From Saccoglossus kowalevskii (lineage: Eukaryota > Hemichordata > Enteropneusta > Harrimaniidae), in NCBI RefSeq assembly GCF_000003605.2, contig NW_003156246.1, positions 120,912 to 137,443 of the forward strand: a DNA stretch of 16,532 nt, read 5' to 3'. The stretch's first letter is position 1, and each line of letters starts with the position of its first letter. Of the stretch, positions 6,824 through 16,532 are shown piece after piece. Both the position numbers and the translations under genes were made by a program. The notes beneath the pieces are model-generated. The model did not search any database, was not told where the DNA came from, and saw only the letters and a list, made by a program, of their open reading frames with translations.

Positions 6824-9816
6824 ATAAGCCTGATATATTTAAACCCAGTAGTAGGTGGATATAGTGAGAATATTAGGTATTTAATTAAATATTTAATTAA
6901 TAAACGAAGTTCTACTGTTAATTCATCAAGACATTTTATTGCGTGGTACATTATTTCTAAACGACGATATCACTTAATACTGTTATATTTGAGTCTATTA
7001 TTATGCACATTCTAGTACTTGAACTCTAGTACTCAATTTCCTTCGCCCCCCCCCCCCAGGCAGTTTTTTTGTTTATTTGCCCATATATAGCACATTATTT
7101 GAGATCTATTCCTAGCAATGTTCTAATAATTCATGTTAGCTATGTACATTGTTGTTTAATACAATGCATATGCCATACAAGCTGATTACTTTTAATGATG
7201 TACAGACCGAGTCATATTTCAATATAGGTTATTATTCTGTAAAATATCGAGAAACTAATTCTATTTGGTTCCCAACTCATGTGACAAAAAGGCATGCATT
7301 TTATTTATAATGAATTATTTGGAATTTTATTTCAGTAAAAAATGACGTGTTTGGGCTATCGTGTTTCTATCTTTACACCTGTAACGTAATAAAGCTGTTG
7401 TTTGTTCTGCGCATGCGTTCTCATTATGGTGATACGTGTGTGAATAAGGATTTATCTGTCCTTCATTTATTGTCCTCATTCAAAATAGTATCAAGATTTA
7501 CGAATAAAACAAATAAACAAGTCTGGAAGAAGTAGCTTAGATCTCATATGTTATTTTCTTATGTTACTTTCCATGTCAGCAGCAACTATCAGTTTACAAT
7601 TATTTCTCAGTACTTATTCACTGTACCATTACCTTCGGCTTTCACCATTCTAGTACAGCCAGATCTGAAGGCCTTTGCCGCAATGTCTGGCTATGCTGTG
7701 TGGCGTGGATCGCGCGGACGGGTTTCCTGCCGCCTCTACGTATTAAGCTCGTGTATTAAGCATATTATTTGGGAGCGAGCGCCGGTCCGAGTCATGCATA
7801 CAGAAGGTGTTTTCTTTGATTTGACGTAGTATTTACCATGCCTTTTATTTGGTGTTATATTCTTATCAAGGTATGTTGTATTGTTTTGCCACATCCCTTG
7901 ATTATAAGCACGAATACATTTTAACAGGGTGGGGTCACATTTATGCTTCACTTAGCCGATATTTAACATAAATACGCACACCATGTCACGTGCTCTTTTG
8001 TTATATTTAATATTATGTTTTAATTTTAACGTCACAGATCCCGCAACGAATAAATGTTAAACGAAGTGTGATGATGACGTAGAGAACAACATATTATGAT
8101 ATTTGAGAGAATATACATAGCTCGAGTTTCAGAACAGTAAGAAATGAATATTTTTAATAACAAGTGGCAAATCATAGTTTAAACGTCTTAAAAACAATTT
8201 TAAAATATTTTCAAACAACCTTTCCAGTGTAGGAAGTGTCTTCCATAAAATTCATAACAATATCATTTGCAACATAAATTTTCTAAGATTTATACTAATT
8301 ATTGTTTCAATTTGTTTGTGATTAAAAAAACTCGAAAACAATTTGAATACCCTAACTTGTTTTCGAGTTGTGAATCTCAAGTTCAGTTTCTCAATTGTCG
8401 ATACGGTTTAACGCTATATGGAAACCGCAAAGTCATTGTTTCCATGGAAATAACTTTATTTTTATTTAATTTTCATTTTCATGGAACATTTCATTCAGCG
8501 AAATATAAATAATTTGTTGTGCTTTTAAAAATTCCAAATTCATCAATTCTATACTAATATTTCCATACAGGCAAGTTCCAATGAGTTGACGAACAACTTC
8601 TTTCAAACATAATTTAAATTGTAGAGAATGCTCAGATATTCCTTGTTACAAAGACAAAGACGGTCTTAATTAGGCATATTCGAAACACAGTAATTAGAAT
8701 ATTGTGGGACTGCATGCTGGGTAATATTGTTTGTGGAACAAACAAGATGGCGGAATTCTTGTATATACGTGATTTGAAGATTGGCATTTGAGTAGTAAAC
8801 TATGACAAAATGTAATCAATGGAATGGTTTACTGTTGTTTTCAGAGCACTGTATCCTGGATGCGGTATTTCCAAACAGTCAGAAAACCAAGTTGTCATAA
8901 AATTTTCCTGTGAGCAATATAGTGTAACACAGCAAACATTTTGTTGGGGATCATTGTGACATGACAAAGTAATCCCGAATTTGATTGAGAAATATTTTGT
9001 CAATAAATCTTATTCGCAAATGGCTACAAAACAAAAACTTTACAGACAGCGAAAGAGACACGTGCCTTGTTTTTGCCCCGGAAATTGTGTTCTTTTCCCG
9101 TCATTGCATGCAATGTTCCAAGTACATAAGTGTACATAGATGACGATAGAGTGTGGAATGGAGCCATAGTTCAGTGCATTCAATGGAACATTAGGATATA
9201 TTATTTTGTATTAAAATGTGCGACTATTTCGTTTTCTGTGTGTGTTGGCAAAATTAAATTATGCAACAAAATATGCAACACGATTTGGGTGTTGTTTTTG
9301 AATTAAGACGTTATTACGTGAATGAATATGTCCCATATGGATAAAAACACCTAACTTGTTACGTCAGTTACCAGCTGAATATTATTAATAAAAATGAAGA
9401 CGTTATTAACATGGTGAAAAAAGGAAAACTGGAGAGTGATTTTTACACAGTGTTTAAGTGTCGATGATTTGATGAATAACCGCAGAATTGCCCTTTGATG
9501 TCGTCTTCACCAAAAACCTATTTTTTTCAAAATAAGCTTTATTATTTACAGATTAGCATAGATGACGTAACAACTCACTAACTGCTGTGAAGTATAGTCG
9601 CAAACAACGTCACCAAAACACACAAAAGTAGGGCCGCCCATGGCTGCATTGGTGCGCAATTAATTTACGTACTTCTTTTTACGAAACTACACGAATATAG
9701 CACAGAAAACATAGAAAAAAATTAATACAGTATTTTCTGATTGAGTATCTGATGCATACAGTCGTTGCTTGGACGAACATCATTGACACGTTATCCGTAA
9801 TAATCAATACAGAAAT
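6824..9816. other. Spacer or intron between the two minus-strand genes; no confirmed exon
   Basis: Mostly AT-rich. Notable sub-parts: a near-palindromic TTTAATTAAATATTTAATTA block near 6880-6900, a C12 run at 7046-7057, TGCGCATGCG at 7408-7417, a CpG-richer patch at about 7660-7790, TCACGTG at 7986-7992, and a short hairpin plus CAAGATGGCG at 8728-8752. Later exons of the gene starting at 9955 should lie here on the minus strand. The most exon-like piece is the frame at 8800-8912 after CTCACAG, but its phase does not fit and I do not call it. Confidence 0.5.
7046..7057 (+). repeat. C12 homopolymer
   Basis: Twelve consecutive C in AT-rich spacer upstream of the SLC36-like gene; no associated gene feature seen. 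Confidence 0.9.
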
Positions 9817-9822
9817 ACTCAC

Positions 9823-9955
9823 GTGGTATTGTTCTTATAAGGCAGTCGAGCCTGACTGTCTGCATGGTGAAGTGGAGTGTGTTCATCACGGGGAGTTGAC
9901 ATTGTTCATTAACGACATGAACCACAGCTAATATTGCCCAAATGCAGCAGGCCAT
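9823..9955 (-). CDS. First coding exon of an unidentified, probably secreted or membrane protein gene
   Basis: Begins with ATG at 9955 in good context (A at -3, G at +4) and reads MACCIWAILAVVHVVNEQCQ then LPVMNTLHFTMQTVRLDC and LIRTIP, 44 codons plus one base. The first 16 or so residues look like a signal peptide, with cleavage plausible near the NEQC. It ends at a strong donor, CCAC|GTGAGT (9817-9822), and a TATAAATA box lies about 90 bases upstream. I do not recognise the family. I searched the minus strand from 9816 to 6830 for an acceptor exon that opens with a two-base phase and found none I trust. The region upstream of the ATG also contains TTCTGTTACAG, so an upstream 5' UTR exon is an alternative to a TATA-proximal start. 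Confidence 0.5.
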
Positions 9956-10043
9956 AGTACTGTAACAGAATACAGTACGCGTATTTCCAGTTAAATGCAC
10001 CCGTTTTCAGATATCAGTGTTACTGTTCTAATAATATCCCGGG

Positions 10044-10051
10044 TATTTATA
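10044..10051 (-). promoter_or_regulatory. TATA box of the second minus-strand gene
   Basis: TATAAATA on the minus strand, followed by CCCGGG. A start site about 30 bases downstream (10018-10024) falls in AACAGTAACA and gives a 5' UTR of roughly 65 bases to the ATG at 9955. It is a full consensus TATA motif placed correctly relative to an exon that has a Kozak ATG and a good donor. Confidence 0.45.
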
Positions 10052-11798
10052 CTTAATGATTTATTCATCTGTGGCAGGTAAGAAATATTATCAAGCTTTA
10101 TTTCATATTGGAATATCGTCAGAGTGGGGAATATTTTGTATGAAACTACAGTCTATTTCACTTGTCTGTATTATTAATGCAGTCATGTAAATTATTGTAT
10201 TAATCGCCGGTTATGGTATTATATTTACCACTCTTATCGCTACGCCCTGTGTAAATATTCAGCAGCTAAACCTTGTTTACGTTAATATAATTTTCTGCAA
10301 TATCATTACGACACATATTATATAAGCTTATATAAGTAAATTGTAGTTCTATGTGCAATGCTTGTTGGCAACACTGATATCATTTTATTCTTTGTTGTCA
10401 AGAACGGGAACAATAATATTTGTGTGACCTTTGTTCCTATTAAATTTAAATAAAATTATATTTATTTAAGTGTCAAATATGTGTTACTAAGATCAACAAT
10501 TTTAAAATGTTACGATTTAGATTGAATAATAAAATGGAATATATGTATTTGCGCGTGGAATAAATAGCAACCTTCGTAAATTCCATATAATGTCTAATAT
10601 TAAGTAAATGATGATATCATTGAATGGCTCATTTTAAATTTGCATAGTGGCAAACCAATAACGCATTGTCTTTAATGAGGACAATGGTAAATAAAACGAG
10701 AAGGCCTACACAATGTATGTTTCAGTATTATCGTATTTTATTTCTTTGGTTTTAGTATTTTCAGGTCTGTCATAATGTTTTCCAGTGGGAAATGCAATTG
10801 TTTTATTTCGGTTGATATTCAGGTATACAATTTTAGACTTTAAAACATTATATGATTTAATGTAGAATTCAATTATATGAACACATAAAGATGACAATAT
10901 CATATTCGAATATTGTCTTAGACACAACTGCATGGGCGAAAGAATCGTACACAGGGCTAATGTCACATAAAATGCGATGTGAAAACTAAGGATGGAGTCG
11001 TCGCCATTTTGTTGAAATCGGTCACATGGTGCATTATGGTACATGACACATACATTAATCAGTGAGAGGTCATCGTAGGGAGGTTTAGCCTCTAAAATAG
11101 CCTCTAGTATTTGACATTTCGCTTTCAGTTTCCATATTTCAGCAATGGCTGTTACAAATCGACACCGATGTTAAAATTAATGTTTTTTTATTAAAGATAC
11201 ATACTTTTTACACTCCAACTTATTAATTTGTTAACTATTATTTTATTGTTAGTTGTAATATTTTACAAATATGCACGTAAAGAGTGAAGAATGTTCACTG
11301 TCCCTCTCACAGACTTTGTTGTGGTGTGTGTAGTACATTTTTAACCAGGTATTCGCATTGGTCCGTTGTGAAGGCCGCGTTTATCACTGAACTATTGCAT
11401 GGACGAGATACCATACCAAGCATATTTGTTGTTATACCTTTTAAACCATTGTTTTATGTAATCCATGCATGGCGTTATATGTTCCCGGTGTGCATTCTTG
11501 TCTCTAATAATATATGCATGTAATTATATTGGACAATATCGGTGACCATCTGGCCAAATTGTTCATGTGTTACGCGAATTGTGCAACTTCAAACTATCTA
11601 AGTAACAAGTTGTGAAATTATTAATTATTATTGGGGTTTGGGGTTAATATTTGACCCGTGGCCTCATGACGCAATACACTCTAAGTGATATAAATAATGA
11701 TACATTTGAAATCGTTATTTCATTTGTAGAATAATAAATATTGCTGGAGAAAAAGTTAAATGTTAAATGTTATACTGCTCAAAAAAGGTGGCTATTAT
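10052..11798. other. AT-rich region upstream of the second gene; no gene supported
   Basis: No acceptor-donor pair flanking a convincing coding block was found on either strand. The 112-codon minus-strand frame at 10706-11044 has some hydrophobic residues but no recognisable motif, no conserved pattern and poor splice context. Positions 11500-11798 are AT-rich with no structure apart from the palindrome that begins at 11799. Confidence 0.5.
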
Positions 11799-11819
11799 AT
11801 TATGTATAGTATACATAAT
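11799..11819. repeat. Near-perfect palindrome at the edge of the minisatellite
   Basis: Arms ATTATGTATA (11799-11808) and TATACATAAT (11810-11819) are exact complements around a single G at 11809. It lies four bases before the first partial minisatellite unit and could extrude as a hairpin. Confidence 0.9.
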
Positions 11820-11822
11820 CTA

Positions 11823-12279
11823 CTGAATGTACTGAATGTGGCCAATTGAATCATTGACTGAATGTGGCCAATTGAATCATTGACTGAATGTGGCCAATTG
11901 AATCACTGACTGAATGTGACCAAGTGAATCACTGACTGAATGTGGCCAAGTGAATCACTGGCTGAATGTGGCCAAGTGAATCACTGGCTGAATGTGGCCA
12001 ATTGAATCACTGACTGAATGTGGCCAAGTGAATCACTGGCTGAATGTGGCCAGGCGAATTACTGACTGAATGTGAACAAGTTAATCACTGACTAAATGTG
12101 GCCAAGTGAATCACTGACTAAATGTGGCCAAGTGAATCACTGACTGAATTTGGCCAAGTGAATCACTGACTGAATGTGACCAAGTGAATCACTGACTGAA
12201 TGTAACCAAGTGAATCACTGACTAAATGTGGCCAAGTGAATCACGGACTGAATGTGACCAAGTGAATCACTGACTGAAT
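11823..12279 (+). repeat. 26-bp minisatellite, 17 full copies plus partial ends
   Basis: The unit starts CTGAATGTGGCC and ends GTGAATCACTGA, 26 bases. Full copies run from 11832 to 12273 without any change in unit length; partial copies flank at 11823-11831 (CTGAATGTA) and 12274-12279. Variants are clustered: ATTGAATCATT in copies 1-2, a final GG in copies 5, 6 and 8, CTAAATG in copies 11, 12 and 16, and GTGACC in copies 4, 14 and 17. This pattern fits local slippage or unequal exchange. Stops occur within the unit in every reading, so it is noncoding. There are no unique spacers, so it is not a CRISPR array. Confidence 0.97.
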
Positions 12280-13655
12280 CTTAAGACCAACGCCAACAGT
12301 CATATATAAAATAAAACAGGTGTATTGGCACTTTATATATTTACATACTAAATAAAATTCGAATATTTAGTTAAACCCCGAGTTGTGCATTCGAATATGA
12401 ACATTCTATACTTATTTTAAATTTTAAAATTGGTGTAATTAAAAAAGTGCATTCTTAGGTGTATTCATATTTGTACGCTCTATATTTATTTAAAAATTAG
12501 ACCAATTAAATGCGTACATTAGGTATATATATTTGTACTTTGTACTATACATTTTCTTACTGATCTGTAATTATTAATTATGTGCATTCAAGTTCTTTCA
12601 AATTTTATATTCAATCGAATATTTCGATTCCATATCAGTATATATTTCGGAGAAATTAAAGAAAATACAACACATAAAAAAAACGTTGTCCTAACACTAA
12701 AATCATAAACATATCAAATATCGCTGTTCAGACCCGTCCGGTCTAATAATATATTGAAAAATACATATTTATCATCCTGAATTAATCTAGGGCTAACTAA
12801 AATAGTCGACCTCAACGTATTACCATTATATTGAAAATGTTCTGCCACAATTTATGACAGATATGCATTTTTACTGAATGGTTCAAACATTCATACAGAA
12901 ATGTGCACTCCAACTCCAATGCACACGGTGTTGATCTGCAAGCAACTATATACCAAATGCATAAAATAAAGACACCAGGGTTTTTTCCATTAAAAGACAT
13001 GTATATTTTAAGATATTATATAATTAACTTAATAATATTATTTTCTTCCATAGTGTCGTTCATTTCCGCAGTCATATCTCCCGTGTTCGTCACTGAGTCA
13101 AATATGCGCACTTAATTAATAATTAACATAAATATTTGAAGAATAAACCCAAAATAATTATAATATTATATTTCGTGTCTTAGTTTTGATGAAGGATGTT
13201 TATAACTATTAAACAGTCATTTCTGCGAGGTTTGGTATAAAAAGAATGAGTGATATTCTCTAAAAATATTAACCATAAAGTAACATTCAGTTATGCAAAA
13301 AAAAAGTAAAGCAATTTATATTCAGCCACTTGTGCGACAAACTGGAGAATACTATTGGAATGTACAGCTTTTCTGGTAATAATCAATGTAACCACAAAAC
13401 TAAGTGATTTATTTGACCAATAATGTAACTTTATACTCTAATCATAATAATTATAATAAAATCCTGGTAACATCCTGGTGAAGATTTAGTGGTAATGCAT
13501 CAGTATATCTGTACCAGGAAAGTGTGAATGACTGAATTATACTCTTTCAAACACAGTCTCCAGATTAACAAACTGTCTTCGTATTTATTTTATTTTGAAC
13601 GAATAAATACAAATAAATGTTATTCTGTGAACACACCTTTATAATCAGTTGCTAT
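12280..13655. other. AT-rich DNA; no gene supported
   Basis: Two weak exon-like pieces were examined: minus strand 12875-12935 (after TTGCTTGCAG, ending TCA|GTAAAA, a Cys-rich 20-codon frame) and plus strand from 13053 (after TTCTTCCATAG, stop at 13113-13115, AATAAA near 13143). Neither has a partner exon in matching phase. Otherwise the stretch shows only AT-rich sequence. Confidence 0.45.
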
Positions 13656-13694
13656 GTTATCTGTGAATTTTTGAAGAACACGCTGTAGTATTAT
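13656..13694 (+). repeat. Short dispersed repeat, copy 1
   Basis: A 39-base segment beginning GTTATCTGTGAA and containing TTGAAGAACACGCTG. It recurs at 14713-14751 in the same orientation with about six mismatches and no gap, including a shared final TATTAT. Element type unknown. Confidence 0.75.
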
Positions 13695-13715
13695 TTATGC
13701 AAAATGGCTTTTTCT

Positions 13716-13767
13716 TGCTCAGATACCCATTAGACCTTTGCTCAGATACCCATAGACCTTTGCTCAG
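13716..13767 (+). repeat. Short tandem duplication (~23 bp, 2.3 copies)
   Basis: TGCTCAGATACCCATTAGAC with a CTT end (13716-13738) is followed by the same unit minus one T (13739-13760) and a partial TGCTCAG (13761-13767). A simple slippage duplication, 20 bases after the dispersed repeat copy at 13656. Confidence 0.9.
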
Positions 13768-14647
13768 CTACAAATAATATGAATGAAACACTTAGGCTTG
13801 TTTAGGATCATGGTGGATAATAAAGAAACATTTTATGTGGTGTTGTATTCAACTGACAGCCGACAATGACTATCTGTATGGCGAATTGGTATAGTTTCAC
13901 CAGTGAAAACCATCAACTGTTATTAACGTACGTAAAAACAGCAATAAAAGTATTAGATAGGAAGAGTTGAAAATGTCACGGTGCCTGAAAACAGCACGCG
14001 CATGTCCTTTCAATGCCTTCATTTTTACCCAACTGATCTATTATTATTCCCCCGAGTGAGTAATACTTAGATAGTACGATCACCGAATATACTTTTACAG
14101 TTTTAATGTTGGGTAAAATTAGTCATGTTTAATAAACACAGAATGAAATGCGTTTTTGGAAAACACAGTTAGTGAACACATTTGATTCTCGTCTGGTGAA
14201 CCAAAATTTGGTGTATACCAACTTTGACCCCATCTTAACATGCCAAGAAACAAAATGGTAGCTGGATGACACGAAATCAATAATTTGAGCATAGGAAATT
14301 TTAATTTGCGTTATAACATCTAATATATTCTACCTTTGTTACTATTTTACCTTCTGACTTCCCATTATGTGTCCATGATTTGCTACTTTCAATTTCTTTA
14401 TGAATTTACATGCGTTTTCAGTTAGATTCATTAAAAGGCTGCTGGTAAAATTGTTGGTTATGTAATATATATATATATATAAATTCAGGATGAAATTGGG
14501 TATACACATGAATCACTAAAATAAAAGTTTTCTTTTTTGATGTTCCCATCATGACGGGGCATACATGCATACATGTAAGATACACGTGAATACATTGTAT
14601 CACACTAGTATTTTGAATATTATTGCGACCCAGGTTCTTCCTTTTTC
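13768..14647. other. AT-rich DNA; no gene supported
   Basis: No coding exon seen. It contains an (AT)8 microsatellite at 14465-14481. The segment 14404-14431 (TTTACATGCGTTTTCAGTTA onward) is loosely similar to 15719-15746, suggesting another old dispersed repeat, but the match is partial. Confidence 0.45.
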
Positions 14648-14778
14648 TTATACCCAGAATTAGTTTTTACCCATTAACCAATTATTTTTAAATGTCATGT
14701 AGTAACTGTTGTGTTATCTGTAAATCATTGAAGAACACGCTGCACTATTATACCCAGAATTAGTTTTTTCTCATTAAC
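14648..14778 (+). repeat. Direct repeat with 100-bp offset, enclosing dispersed repeat copy 2
   Basis: TTATACCCAGAATTAGTTTT occurs at 14648 and again at 14748; similarity continues to the CATTAAC at 14672-14678 and 14772-14778, with two or three differences. Between the two copies lies the second copy of the 39-base dispersed repeat (14713-14751). The arrangement suggests a duplicated or target-flanking segment of one element. Confidence 0.75.
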
Positions 14779-16532
14779 AGACAGATAATTTGCCTATTTA
14801 AACTATTTGGGAGTATGTCACTTGCCCGTGTTACCTTTCACATCCATAAACTGTTACATAGGTTAGATCTTTTACTCAGAGAATATTCATTATATTCCTA
14901 TCATTAATTATTTCCAACCTTGTCTAATCCATATCTTGTTTAAAATCTGAGCATCTTATGTTATGCCTGTATAGTTTTTGTTAAGATTTATTGTTTCTTG
15001 AATACAATTTAGATGAGTTTGAGATGGGCGATGGTACAGTGGTTCAATTGCCGGGGCCGACTCAGCTATATACATTTGAGTACAGTCTTCCTGCGTTTCA
15101 AATGTAGCCGTACACAAAATATATTCATGAAAATAATTTGTAACTTAACATGTATCAAGGCGTTTTTATGTATGAGAGCATTATTCACTCCTATTGAATG
15201 TATGCCTTTTACCCCTCTATATGTTGTAATATAAACCTCATCGAAATAAAGATTGATACAATATTATCATCAACCACAATTCAAACGAACTCTTTGTGTG
15301 TGGGGAGGGGGGTTCCCGGCCCACACCGGAAGTGAGACCTGGACATTATCAATTATTTTAAATATCATGTAGTTAGTTAAATATCAAGCAGACAATAACT
15401 TATATATCAATTGTGTTGACAATCCAACCACCCACAGCATGGTCCATCACTTAGTGTGAATATACTTCTGTAATGTAAATACATTACTAGTGATCAAAAT
15501 GTTAATTTCAGCAAACATGCAGGAAATCCAAGCATATAGACAGGTTATTTGCATGGAATGAATAAATTGGACATGCTTTGAAGAAAGCGTCAACTGGAGA
15601 TCCAGCAATTCTACTGAAGCCCAAGTTATGCTCACTTTTGCACAGCTATTAAAATATAACTGTGTTTGTTTCTGAATAGAGTTCATCAAATTTGCATTTC
15701 TCACATTTTTCTTGTAAATTTACATGAATTTGCAATTAGATACATTCTGTGGAAGAAGAAACCTGTTGTACTTGAAATGAAAAGATCGACGAGTTAAGTA
15801 AACAACATAGCATGCGATATCTGGCACATTTCCCACGGAAGTTTATTTAAAATTAAAAAAATTCAAATTTGCTTGCATAATTGTAACTTTACTTAATTTT
15901 GAAGGAGAGTAAATATTAGTATCATAACATGGAGTCTGTCTTGCTAGTATGTGGAACACAAAACTGAAATATACAGAGATTATATGTAAGTATTCCACAC
16001 ACTTACAATGACTTATGGTATGTTATGTTATAATCATACTTTTTTCAATTCAATATTGAAATACTAATTAATAACTCATATCTCCCGTTAAGTTTAAAGT
16101 TGTCATATTGATTAGCTGACCTTATTGAACATGTCTTTAAAGGGGAACTAAATAGAGCCTATTTTGGCGTTTGTATTTATCAAGTTATGTATATTGATTA
16201 TAAATTTGAAAAAAAAATTAAAAAAAATGATTATCTTCAGAGTTATGATGATTTAAATATGAGAAACCATAAACCTGCGAAGGACTTCCGTTTGCGCCAT
16301 CTTGCCATAAAAAACGCCCTCATGAGGTATAAACAGGTAAGGTAACAAAGCATGATGACGAAACAGTATCTGATTAAATATAAGCAACTTAGGGAGCCAT
16401 AGCTGGCTGGACTGGTGAATTGACTTCTAGTCTAGGTTGTTTCGACTTTTACGTTAATGTTATTTACAAGCATATCAACATACAAACATTATGGATGTCA
16501 TCGATTGATCGAGACAGGCATTTTGTTTTGTT
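14779..16532. other. AT-rich DNA; no gene supported
   Basis: No exon with splice support on either strand. Positions 15024-15050 contain TGGTACAGTGG, which fits a pol III A-box, directly followed by GGTTCAATTG, an imperfect B-box placed too close to form a tRNA. A GC-rich spot at 15299-15340 (GGGGAGGGGGGTTCCCGG) is unexplained. Positions 16136-16312 (with TTTAAAGGGGAACTAAATAG and GCGCCATCTTG) look like a dispersed repeat remnant. The 73- and 85-codon frames here are not supported. Confidence 0.4.

Noticed and set aside
7838-7870. Possible plus-strand first exon ATGCCTTTTATTTGG ending at AAG|GTATGT
   Set aside because: Eleven codons only, no signal peptide of normal length and no following exon found.
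8800-8912. Possible minus-strand exon after CTCACAG, reading ENFMTTWFSDCLEIPH
   Set aside because: Good acceptor but phase 0 does not fit the exon at 9823, and there is no matching donor or family.
10706-11044. 112-codon minus-strand frame with hydrophobic stretches
   Set aside because: No recognisable motif, no clear splice or promoter context, and AT-rich codon content; most likely chance. Conservation in a related genome would change this.
11823-12279. CRISPR array
   Set aside because: Units are directly adjacent with no unique spacers; it is a minisatellite in eukaryotic DNA.
13053-13115. Possible plus-strand last exon after TTCTTCCATAG with AATAAA downstream
   Set aside because: Only about 20 codons, no upstream partner exon; AATAAA is frequent in this AT-rich DNA.
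15024-15060. tRNA or tRNA-derived SINE head
   Set aside because: The A-box-like and B-box-like motifs nearly touch, and no cloverleaf can be drawn.

Overview
The window looks like AT-rich genomic DNA from an invertebrate animal, most likely a mollusc and possibly a bivalve. It has short coding exons bounded by GT-AG introns, TATA-type promoters, microsatellites, a minisatellite and several degenerate repeats, and no bacterial-style operons. The mollusc assignment is an inference from general character and repeat style; nothing here proves it.

The main gene is on the minus strand, 6683 down to 2162, and runs off the left edge. Seven coding exons encode the first 265 residues of a proton-coupled amino acid transporter of the SLC36 (PAT) family, in the amino acid/auxin permease superfamily. 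All six exon junctions agree in reading phase. The seven exons together read from an in-frame ATG, with a stop codon just upstream, through TM1 and into the TM6 FEGIG motif. The rest of the protein (about TM6 to TM11) should lie left of position 1. A TATA-like box, an initiator-like TCAGT and a TCACGTG E-box sit just upstream, at 6763-6823.

A second minus-strand gene seems to start near 10020. There is a TATAAATA box at 10044-10051, then a first exon with a Kozak-type ATG at 9955 and a signal-peptide-like start, and a strong GTGAGT donor at 9817-9822. I could not find its later exons or name its family.

The remainder holds no gene I can support. Region by region: 1-480 is a possible dispersed-repeat tail and AT-rich DNA; 510-1440 is a degenerate ~165-bp tandem repeat with inverted fragments at its left; 3410-3724 is a MITE-like inverted-repeat unit inside an intron of the transporter gene; 6824-9816 is the spacer or intron between the two genes; 10052-11798 is AT-rich; 11823-12279 is a 26-bp minisatellite with 17 full copies, preceded by a near-perfect palindrome; 13656-14778 carries short dispersed and direct repeats; 14779-16532 is AT-rich with a few low-confidence repeat fragments. 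Most long open frames in the window are either shadows of the exons in a wrong frame or strand, or chance ORFs.
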